A stretch of DNA of 64,000 bases from assembly GCA_963580455.1 (NCBI GenBank), contig OY756966.1:16185001-16249000 (forward strand). The letters are read 5' to 3'. Shown piece after piece: positions 38,605-48,130 of this stretch. The stretch comes from Euonymus europaeus (Eukaryota; Streptophyta; Magnoliopsida; Celastrales; Celastraceae). Below the pieces are notes generated by a model, which searched no databases, was not told the DNA's origin, and worked only from the letters and a program-made list of their open reading frames with translations. Each line of letters opens with the position of its first letter. Positions within the stretch are counted from its first letter, which is position 1. The position numbers and the translations under genes are program-made.

Positions 38605-41004
38605 CAATAAAAAGTCTATCCCGAGCAATTTTGATAGTCCGAAGTTGCTCAACTCTTTCTATTGTGGAGCTTTTAACGATTTTATCTATTTTTCATAGAA
38701 AGTTGGTGTTTTGGCGTCGAAATAATGTAGGAAGCTTATACTCGTAAAATTTGACATAGAAGAACAATAAAAAGTCTATCCCGAGCAACTTTGATAGTCC
38801 GAAGTTGCTCAACTCTCTCTATGGAGGAGCTTTTAACGGTTTTGTCCATTTGTCATAGAAAGTTGGTGTTTTGGCATCGAAATAATGTAGGAAGCTTATA
38901 CTCGTTAAATTTGACATAGAAGAACCATTAAAAGTCTATCCCGAGCTACTTTGATAGTTCGGAGTTGCTCAACTCTCTCTATGGAGGAGCTTTTAACGGT
39001 TTTGTCCATTTGTCATAGAAAGTTGGTGTTTTGTCATCGAAATAATCTAGGAAGCTTATACTCATAAAATTTGACATAGACGAACAATAAAAAGTCTATC
39101 CCGAGCAACTTTGATAGTCCGAAGTTGCTCAACTCCCTCTATGGTGGAGCTTTTAACGATTTTATCTATTTGTCATAGAAAGTTGGTGTTTGGCATCGTA
39201 ATAATGTAGGAAGCTTATACTCGTAAAATTTGACATTGAAGAACAATTAAAAGTCTATCCCGAGCAACTTTGATAGTCCGAAGTTGCTCAACTCTCTCTT
39301 TGGAGGAGCTTTTAACGGTTTTGTCCATTTGTCATAGAAAGTTGGTGTTTTAGCATCGAAATAATGTAGGAAGCTTATACTCGTAAAATTTGACATAGAA
39401 GAACAATAAAAAGTATATCCCGAGCAACTTTGATAGTCCGAAGTTGCTCAACTCTCTCTATGGAGGAGCTTTTAACGGTTTTGTCCATTTGTCATTGAAA
39501 GTTGGTGTTTTGGCATCGAAATAATATAGGAAGCTTATTCTCATAAAATTTGACATAGAAGAACAATAAAAAGTCCATCCCGAGCAATTTGGATAGTCTG
39601 AAGTTGCTCAACTCTCTCTATGAAGGAGCTTTTAACGGTTTTATCTATTTGTCATAGAAAGTTGGTGTTTTGGCATCGAAATAATGTAGGAAGCTTATAC
39701 TCGTAAAATTTGACATAGAAGAACAATAAAAAGTCTATCCCGAGCAAATTTGATAGTCCGAAGTTGCTCAACTCTCTCTATGGAGGAGCTTTTAACGGTT
39801 TTGTCGATTTGTCATAGAAAGTTGGTGTTTTGGCATTGAAATAATGTAGGAAGCTTATACTCGTTAAATTTGACATAGAAGAAAAATTAAAAAGTCTATC
39901 CCGAGCAATTTTGATAGTCCGAAGTTGCTCAACTCTCTCTATGGAGGAGCTTTTAACGGTTTTGTCCATTTGTCATAGAAAGTTGGTGTTTTGGCATCGA
40001 AATAATGTAGGAAGCTTATACTCGTAAAATTTGACATAGAAGAACAATAAAAAGTCTATCCAGAGCAACTTTGATAGTCCGAAGTTGCTCAACTCTCTCT
40101 ATGGAGGAGCTTTCAACGGTTTTGTCCATTTGTCGTAGAAAGTTGGTGTTTTGGCATCGAAATAATGTAGGAAGCTTATACTCGTTAAATTTGACATAGA
40201 AGAATAATAAAAAGTCTATCCCGAGCAATTTTGATAGTTCGAAGTTGCTCAACTCTCTCTATGGAGGAGCTTTTAACGGTTTTGTCTATTTGTCTTAGAA
40301 AGTTGGTGTTTTGGCATGGAAATAATGTGGGAAGCTTATACTCGTTAAATTTGACATAGAAGAACAATTAAAAGTCTATCCCGGGCAATTTTGATAGTCT
40401 GAAGTTGCTCAACTCTTTCTATGGTGGAGCTTTTGACGATTTTATCTATTTGTCATAGAAAGTTGGTGTTTTGGCATCGAAATAATGTAGGAAGCTTATA
40501 CTCGTAAAATTTGACATAGAAGAACAATAAAAAGGCTATCCAGAGCAACTTTGATAGTCCGAAGTTGCTCAACTCTCTCTATGGAGGAGCTTTTAACGGT
40601 TTTGTCCATTTGTCATAGAAAGTTGGTGTTTTGGCATCGAAATAATGTAGGAAGCTTATACTCTTAAAATTTGACATAGAAGAACAATTAAAAGTCTATC
40701 CCGAGCAATTTTGATAGTCCGAAGTTGCTCAACTCTCTCTATGTAGGAGCTTTTAACGGTTTTGTCCATTTGTCATAGAAAGTTGGTGTTTTGGCATCGA
40801 AATAATGTAAGAAGCTTATACTAGTAAAATTTGACATAGAAGAACAATTAAAAGTCTATCCCGAGCAACTTTGATTGTCCGAAGTTTCTCAACTCTCTCT
40901 ATGGAGGAGCTTTTAACGGTTTTGTCTATTTGTCATAGAAAGTTGGTGTTTTGTCATCGAAATAATGTAGGAAGCTTATACTCGTAAAATTTGACATAGA
41001 AGAA
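38605..41004 (+). repeat. 2400-bp (15-mer) tandem duplication, copy A
   Basis: The sequence at 38605-41041 recurs 2400 bp downstream. It includes most of an R-family segment with the 161-bp unit near 39882. 2400 is exactly 15 x 160, because the one-base insertion in the 161-bp unit is offset by a one-base loss in GTGTTTGGC near 39188. I saw four differences from copy B: 39136 C/T, 39352 A/G, 39460 A/T and 40384 G/A. Confidence 0.88.
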
Positions 41005-41148
41005 GAATAAAAAGTCTATCCCGAGCAATTTTGATAGTCCGAAGTTGCTCAACTCTTTCTATTGTGGAGCTTTTAACGATTTTATCTATTTTTCATAGAA
41101 AGTTGGTGTTTTGGCGTCGAAATAATGTAGGAAGCTTATACTCGTAAA

Positions 41149-41260
41149 ATTTGACATAGAAGAACAATAAAAAGTCTATCCCGAGCAACTTTGATAGTCC
41201 GAAGTTGCTCAACTCTCTCTATGGAGGAGCTTTTAACGGTTTTGTCCATTTGTCATAGAA
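41149..41260 (+). repeat. Internal 13-bp direct subrepeat pair within the monomer
   Basis: ATTTGACATAGAA (41149-41161) and ATTTGTCATAGAA (41248-41260) match at 12 of 13 bases and start 99 bp apart within one monomer. Both contain CATAGAA. This could be a relic of an ancestral shorter repeat, or chance in an AT-rich unit. Confidence 0.6.
41183..41210. repeat. Perfect inverted repeat (9-bp stem, 10-nt loop) in the monomer
   Basis: GAGCAACTT (41183-41191) is followed by the 10-base spacer TGATAGTCCG and then its exact reverse complement AAGTTGCTC (41202-41210). The same dyad recurs in a large share of monomers throughout the window. A frequent variant has C to T in the left arm (GAGCAATTT), which leaves a single T/G mismatch, a wobble pair if transcribed. 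Two rarer variant groups break the arms further: GAGCTACTT with right arm GAGTTGCTC, and right arm AAGTTCCTC. I saw no clear compensatory pair of changes. A hairpin or cruciform is possible, but no function can be shown from sequence. Confidence 0.85.
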
Positions 41261-41282
41261 AGTTGGTGTTTTGGCATCGAAA
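41231..41282. other. Helically phased A/T tracts in the monomer
   Basis: Six short homopolymer tracts begin at 41231 (TTTT), 41240 (TTTT), 41249 (TTT), 41259 (AAA), 41269 (TTTT) and 41280 (AAA), at intervals of 9, 9, 10, 10 and 11 bp. This approximates the DNA helical repeat. Runs phased this way are known to produce intrinsic curvature and to influence nucleosome placement. The pattern belongs to the consensus and so recurs in almost every unit. Some of the tracts are only three bases long, so the bend may be modest. Confidence 0.65.
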
Positions 41283-43557
41283 TAATGTAGGAAGCTTATA
41301 CTCGTTAAATTTGACATAGAAGAACCATTAAAAGTCTATCCCGAGCTACTTTGATAGTTCGGAGTTGCTCAACTCTCTCTATGGAGGAGCTTTTAACGGT
41401 TTTGTCCATTTGTCATAGAAAGTTGGTGTTTTGTCATCGAAATAATCTAGGAAGCTTATACTCATAAAATTTGACATAGACGAACAATAAAAAGTCTATC
41501 CCGAGCAACTTTGATAGTCCGAAGTTGCTCAACTCTCTCTATGGTGGAGCTTTTAACGATTTTATCTATTTGTCATAGAAAGTTGGTGTTTGGCATCGTA
41601 ATAATGTAGGAAGCTTATACTCGTAAAATTTGACATTGAAGAACAATTAAAAGTCTATCCCGAGCAACTTTGATAGTCCGAAGTTGCTCAACTCTCTCTT
41701 TGGAGGAGCTTTTAACGGTTTTGTCCATTTGTCATAGAAAGTTGGTGTTTTGGCATCGAAATAATGTAGGAAGCTTATACTCGTAAAATTTGACATAGAA
41801 GAACAATAAAAAGTATATCCCGAGCAACTTTGATAGTCCGAAGTTGCTCAACTCTCTCTTTGGAGGAGCTTTTAACGGTTTTGTCCATTTGTCATTGAAA
41901 GTTGGTGTTTTGGCATCGAAATAATATAGGAAGCTTATTCTCATAAAATTTGACATAGAAGAACAATAAAAAGTCCATCCCGAGCAATTTGGATAGTCTG
42001 AAGTTGCTCAACTCTCTCTATGAAGGAGCTTTTAACGGTTTTATCTATTTGTCATAGAAAGTTGGTGTTTTGGCATCGAAATAATGTAGGAAGCTTATAC
42101 TCGTAAAATTTGACATAGAAGAACAATAAAAAGTCTATCCCGAGCAAATTTGATAGTCCGAAGTTGCTCAACTCTCTCTATGGAGGAGCTTTTAACGGTT
42201 TTGTCGATTTGTCATAGAAAGTTGGTGTTTTGGCATTGAAATAATGTAGGAAGCTTATACTCGTTAAATTTGACATAGAAGAAAAATTAAAAAGTCTATC
42301 CCGAGCAATTTTGATAGTCCGAAGTTGCTCAACTCTCTCTATGGAGGAGCTTTTAACGGTTTTGTCCATTTGTCATAGAAAGTTGGTGTTTTGGCATCGA
42401 AATAATGTAGGAAGCTTATACTCGTAAAATTTGACATAGAAGAACAATAAAAAGTCTATCCAGAGCAACTTTGATAGTCCGAAGTTGCTCAACTCTCTCT
42501 ATGGAGGAGCTTTCAACGGTTTTGTCCATTTGTCGTAGAAAGTTGGTGTTTTGGCATCGAAATAATGTAGGAAGCTTATACTCGTTAAATTTGACATAGA
42601 AGAATAATAAAAAGTCTATCCCGAGCAATTTTGATAGTTCGAAGTTGCTCAACTCTCTCTATGGAGGAGCTTTTAACGGTTTTGTCTATTTGTCTTAGAA
42701 AGTTGGTGTTTTGGCATGGAAATAATGTGGGAAGCTTATACTCGTTAAATTTGACATAGAAGAACAATTAAAAGTCTATCCCGAGCAATTTTGATAGTCT
42801 GAAGTTGCTCAACTCTTTCTATGGTGGAGCTTTTGACGATTTTATCTATTTGTCATAGAAAGTTGGTGTTTTGGCATCGAAATAATGTAGGAAGCTTATA
42901 CTCGTAAAATTTGACATAGAAGAACAATAAAAAGGCTATCCAGAGCAACTTTGATAGTCCGAAGTTGCTCAACTCTCTCTATGGAGGAGCTTTTAACGGT
43001 TTTGTCCATTTGTCATAGAAAGTTGGTGTTTTGGCATCGAAATAATGTAGGAAGCTTATACTCTTAAAATTTGACATAGAAGAACAATTAAAAGTCTATC
43101 CCGAGCAATTTTGATAGTCCGAAGTTGCTCAACTCTCTCTATGTAGGAGCTTTTAACGGTTTTGTCCATTTGTCATAGAAAGTTGGTGTTTTGGCATCGA
43201 AATAATGTAAGAAGCTTATACTAGTAAAATTTGACATAGAAGAACAATTAAAAGTCTATCCCGAGCAACTTTGATTGTCCGAAGTTTCTCAACTCTCTCT
43301 ATGGAGGAGCTTTTAACGGTTTTGTCTATTTGTCATAGAAAGTTGGTGTTTTGTCATCGAAATAATGTAGGAAGCTTATACTCGTAAAATTTGACATAGA
43401 AGAAGAATAAAAAGTCTATCCCGAGCAATTTTGATAGTCCGTAGTTGCTCAACTCTTTCTTTGGTGGAGCTTTTAACGATTTTATCTATTTGTCATAGAA
43501 AGTTGGTGTTTTGGCATCGAAATAATGTAGGAAGCTTATACTCGTAAAATTTGACAT

Positions 43558-45760
43558 AGAAGAACAATAAAAAGTCTATCCAGAGCAACTTTGATAGTCC
43601 GAAGTTGCTCAACTCTCTCTATGGAGGAGCTTTTAACGGTTTTGTCCATTTGTCATAGAAAGTTGGTGTTTTGGCATCGAAATAATGTAGGAAGCTTATA
43701 CTCGTTAAATTTGACATAGAAGAATAATAAAAAGTCTATCCCGAGCAATTTTGATAGTTCGAAGTTGCTCAACTCTCTCTATGGAGGAGCTTTTAACGGT
43801 TTTGTCTATTTGTCTTAGAAAGTTGGTGTTTTGGCATGGAAATAATGTGGGAAGCTTATACTCGTTAAATTTGACATAGAAGAACAATTAAAAGTCTATC
43901 CCGAGCAAATTTGATAGTCCGAAGTTGCTCAACTCTCTCTATGGAGGAGCTTTTAACGGTTTTGTCGATTCGTCATAGAAAGTTGGTGTTTTGGCATTGA
44001 AATAATGTAGGAAGCTTATACTCGTTAAATTTGACATAGAAGAAAAATTAAAAAGTCTATCCCGAGCAATTTTGATAGTCCGAAGTTGCTCAACTCCCTC
44101 TATGGAGGAGCTTTTAACGGTTTTGTCCATTTGTCATAGAAAGTTGGTGTTTTGGCGTCGAAATAATGTAGGAAGCTTATACTGGTAAAGTTTGACATAG
44201 TAGAACAATAAAAAGTCTGTCCCGAGCAACTTTGATTGTCCGAAGTTGCTCAACTCTTTCTATGGTGGAGCTTTTAACGATTTTATCTATTTGTCATAGA
44301 AAGTTGGTGTTTTGGCATCGAAATAATGTAGGAAGCTTATACTCGTAAAATTTGACATTGAAGAACAATAAAAAGTCTATCCCGAGCAACTTTGATAGTC
44401 CGAAGTTGCTCAACTCTCTCTTTGGAGGAGCTTTTAACGGTTTTGTCCATTTGTCACAGAAAGTTGGTGTTTTGGCATCGAAATAATGTAGGAAACTTAT
44501 ACTCGTAAAATTTGACATAGAAGAACAATAAAAAGTATATCCCGAGCAACTTTGATAGTCCGAAGTTGCTCAACTCTCTCTATGGAGGAGCTTTTAACGG
44601 TTTTGTCCATTTGTCATTGAAAGTTGGTGTTTTGGCATCAAAATAATGTAGGAAGCTTATTCTCATAAAATTTGACATAGAAGAACAATAAAAAGTCTAT
44701 CCCGAGCAATTTGGATAGTCTGAAGGTGCTCAACTCTCTCTATGGAGGAGCTTTTAACGGTTTTATCTATTTGTCATAGAAAGTTGGTGTTTTGGCATCG
44801 AAATAATGTAGGAAGCTTATACTCATAAAATTTGACATAGAAGAACAATTAAAAGTCAATCCCGAGCAACTTCGATAGTCCGAAGTTGCTCAACTCTCTC
44901 TATGGAGGAGGTTTTAATGATTTTTTCCATTTGTCATAGAAAGTTGGTGTTTTCGCATCGAAATAATGTAGGAAGCTTATACTCGTTAAATTTGACATAG
45001 AAGAACCATTAAAAGTCTATCCCGAGCTACTTTGATAGTTCGGAGTTGCTCAACTCTCTCTATAGAGGAGCTTTTAACGGTTTTGTCCATTTGTCATAGA
45101 AAGTTGGTGTTTTGGCATCGAAATAATCTAGGAAGCTTATACTCATAAAATTTGACATAGAAGAACAATAAAAAGTCTATCCTGAGCAACTTTGATAGTC
45201 CGAAGTTGCTCAACTCTCTCTATGGAGGAGCTTTTAACGGTTTTGTCCATTTGTCATAGAAAGTTAGTATTTTGGCATCGAAATAATGTAGAAAGCTTAT
45301 ACTCGTAAAAGTTGACATAGAAGAACAACAAAAAGTCTATCCCGAGCAACTTTGATAGTCCGAAGTTGCTCAACTCTCTCTATGGAGGAGCTTTTAACGG
45401 TTTTGTCTATTTGTCATAAAAAGTTGGTGTTTTGGCATCGAAATAATGTAGATAGCTTATACTCGTTAAATTTGACATAGAAGAATAATAAAAAGTCTAT
45501 CCCGAGCAATTTTGATAGTTCGAAGTTGCTCAACTCTCTCTATGGAGGAACTTTTAACGGTTTTGTCTATTTGTCTTAGAAAGTTGGTATTTTGGCATGG
45601 AAATAATGTGGGAAGCTTATACTCGTTAAATTTGACATAGAAGAACAATTAAAAGTCTATCCCGAGCAATTTTGATAGTCTGAAGTTGATCAACTCTTTC
45701 TATGGTGGAGCTTTTAACGATTTTATCTATTTGTCATAGAAAGTTGGTGTTTTGGCATCG
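43558..45760 (+). repeat. S segment, copy 2
   Basis: Repeats 31241-33600 with an offset of 12317 and then 12157 bp. It shares the 161-bp unit, the ATACTGGTAAAG/GACATAGTAG unit, TTTTCGCATCG and TTAGTATTTTGG. Private changes include GGAAACTTATAC near 44491 and GATAGCTT near 45451, both of which destroy the HindIII site. Confidence 0.75.
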
Positions 45761-48130
45761 AAATAATGTAGGAAGCTTATACTCGTAAAATTTGACATAG
45801 AAGAACAATAAAAAGTCTATCCAGAGCAACTTTGATAGTCCGAAGTTGCTCAACTCTCTCTATGGAGGAGCTTTTAACGGTTTTGTCCATTTGTCATAGA
45901 AAGTTGGTGTTTTGGCATCGAAATAATGTAGGAAGCTTATACTCGTAAAATTTGACATAGAAGAACAATTAAAAGTCTATCCCGAGCAATTTTGATAGTC
46001 CGAAGTTGCTCAACTCTCTCTATGTAGGAGCTTTTAACGGTTTTGTCCATTTGTCATAGAAAGTTGGTGTTTTGGCATCGAAATAATGTAAGAAGCTTAT
46101 ACTCGTAAAATTTGACATAGAAGAACAATTAAAAGTCTATCCTGAGCAATTTTGATAGTCCGAAGTTGCTCAACTCTCTCTATGGAAGAGCTTTTAACGG
46201 TTTTGTCTATTTGTCATAGAAAGTTGGTGTTTTGGCGTCGAAATAATGTAGGAAGCTTATACTCGTAAAGTTTGACATAGATAACAATTAAAAGTCTATC
46301 CCGAGCAACTTTGATTGTCCGAAGTTGCTCAACTCTCTCTATGGAGGAGCTTTTAACGGTTTTGTCTATTTGTCATAAAAAGTTGGTGTTTTGGCATCGA
46401 AATAATGTAGGAAGCTTATACTCGTAAAATTTGACATAGAAGAACAGTAAAAAGTCTATCCCGAGCAATTTTGATAGTCCGAAGTTGCTCAACTCTTTCT
46501 ATGGTGGAGCTTTTAACGATTTTATCTATTTGTCATAGAAAGTTGGTGTTTTGGCGTCGAAATAATGTAGGAAGCTTATACTCGTAAAATTTGACATAGA
46601 AGAACAATAAAAAGTCTATCCCGAGCAACTTTGATAGTCCGAAGTTGCTCAACTCTCTCTATGGAGGAGCTTTTAACGGTTTTGTCCATTTGTCATAGAA
46701 AGTTAGTATTTTGGCATCGAAATAATGTAGAAAGCTTATACTCGTAAAAGTTGACATAGAAGAACAACAAAAAGTCTATCCCGAGCAACTTTGATACTCC
46801 GAAGTTGCTCAACTCTCTCTATGGAGGAGCTTTTAACGGTTTTGTCTATTTGTCATAAAAAGTTGGTGTTTTGGCATCGAAATAATGTAGGAAGCTTATA
46901 CTCGTTAAATTTGACATAGAAGAATAATAAAAAGTCTATCCCGAGCAATTTTGATAGTTCGAAGTTGCTCAACTCTCTCTATGGAGGAGCTTTTAACGGT
47001 TTTGTCTATTTGTCTTAGAAAGTTGGTGTTTTGGCATGGAAATAATGTGGGAAGCTTATACTCGTTAAATTTGACATAGAAGAACAATTAAAAGTCTATC
47101 CCGAGCAATTTTGATAGTCTGAAGTTGCTCAACTCTTTCTATGGTGGAGCTTTTAACGATTTTATCTATTTGTCATAGAAAGTTGGTGTTTTGGCATCGA
47201 AATAATGTAGGAAGCTTATACTCGTAAAATTTGACATAGAAGAACAATAAAAAGTCTATCCACAGCAACTTTGATAGTCCGAAGTTGCTCAACTCTCTCT
47301 ATGGAGGAGCTTTTAACGGTTTTGTCCATTTGTCATAGAAAGTTGGTGTTTTGGCATCGAAATAATGTAGGAAGCTTATACTCGTAAAATTTGACATAGA
47401 AGAACAATTAAAAGTCTATCCCGAGCAATTTTGATAGTCCGAAGTTGCTCAACTCTCTCTATGTAGGAGCTTTTAACGGTTTTCTCCATTTGTCATAGAA
47501 AGTTGGTGTTTTGGCATCGAAATAATGTAAGAAGCTTATACTCGTAAAATTTGACATAGAAGAACAATTAAAAGTCTATCCCGAGCAATTTTGATAGTCC
47601 GAAGTTGCTCAACTCTCTCTATGGAAGAGCTTTTAACGGTTTTGTCCATTTGTCATAGAAAGTTGGTGTTTTGGCTTCGAAATAATGTAGGAAGCTTATA
47701 CTCGTAAAGTTTGACATAGATAACAATTAAAAGTCTATCCCGAGCAACTTTGATTGTCCGAAGTTGCTCAACTCTCTCTATGGAGGAGCTTTTAACGGTT
47801 TTGTCTATTTGTCATAGAAAGTTGGTGTTTTGGCATCGAAATAATGTAGGAAGCTTATACTCGTAAAATTTGACATAGATGAACAATAAAAAGTCTATCC
47901 CGAGCAATTTTGATAGTCCGAAGTTGCTCAACTCTTTCTATGGTGGAGCTTTTAACGATTTTATCTATTTGTCATAGAAAGTTGGTGTTTTGGCGTCGAA
48001 ATAATGTAGGAAGCTTATACTCGTAAAATTTGACATAGAAGAACAATAAAAAGTCTATCCCGAGCAACTTTGATAGTCCGAAGTTGCTCAAGTCTCTCTA
48101 TGGAGGAGCTTTTAACGGTTTTGTCCATTT
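45240..48130 (+). repeat. 1439-bp (9-mer) tandem duplication, about two copies
   Basis: TTAGTATTTTGG, GAATAATAAA, CTTAGAAAG, TATGTAGGAGC, GGAAGAGC and GATAACAATT (46280, 47719) units recur at 1439 bp, that is 9 x 160 minus the one base lost in the GATAAC unit. Copy 1 is about 45240-46690 and overlaps the end of S copy 2. Copy 2 runs to about 48130. A few private substitutions separate the copies. Confidence 0.8.

Larger units (their letters stand above)
41132..41291 (+). repeat. Exemplar consensus monomer (160 bp, HindIII to HindIII)
   Basis: This unit matches the majority base at essentially every position by eye, so it serves as the reference for monomer numbering (A of AAGCTT = 1). Landmarks in order are: HindIII AAGCTT 1-6; AAAATTT 15-21; ATTTGACATAGAA 18-30; an A-run 38-42; inverted repeat arms 52-60 and 71-79; CTCTCTCT 82-89; GGAGGAGC 92-99; A/T tracts at 100, 109, 118, 128, 138 and 149; ATTTGTCATAGAA 117-129; GGCATCGAA 142-150. 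The common variable positions are CAACTTTG/CAATTTTG in the left dyad arm, TCTCTATGGAGG/TTTCTATGGTGG around 84-95, GTCCATT/ATCTATT around 113-119, and GGCATCG/GGCGTCG around 142-148. Confidence 0.9.
41005..43441 (+). repeat. 2400-bp (15-mer) tandem duplication, copy B
   Basis: Matches copy A to 43441, where GAAGTTGC becomes GTAGTTGC. The join between copies lies at 41005-41041. The base at 41004 (AGAAGAATAA) matches the end of copy B at 43404, while the CTATTGTGG unit after 41042 matches the start of copy A. Both copies share the one-base loss in GTGTTTGGC (near 41588). Confidence 0.88.

Noticed and set aside
41160..41173. AATAAA polyadenylation signal in each monomer
   Set aside because: The hexamer occurs in the AT-rich CAATAAAAAG stretch of the repeat with no gene upstream, so it has no supported role.
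41179..41203. CENP-B box
   Set aside because: On the minus strand TTCGGACTATC matches the first half of the box pattern, but CGGG comes nine bases too late, so the 17-bp motif is not present. I regard the half match as chance.
41214..41221. CTCTCTCT as a GAGA-type protein binding site
   Set aside because: The run is only eight bases and often reads CTTTCT in variants. It is too short and variable to call.
41132..41291. Match to a named plant or insect satellite family
   Set aside because: Length and a HindIII site resemble several described satellites, but I cannot recall a sequence that matches. A database search of the exemplar monomer would decide. I give no name.
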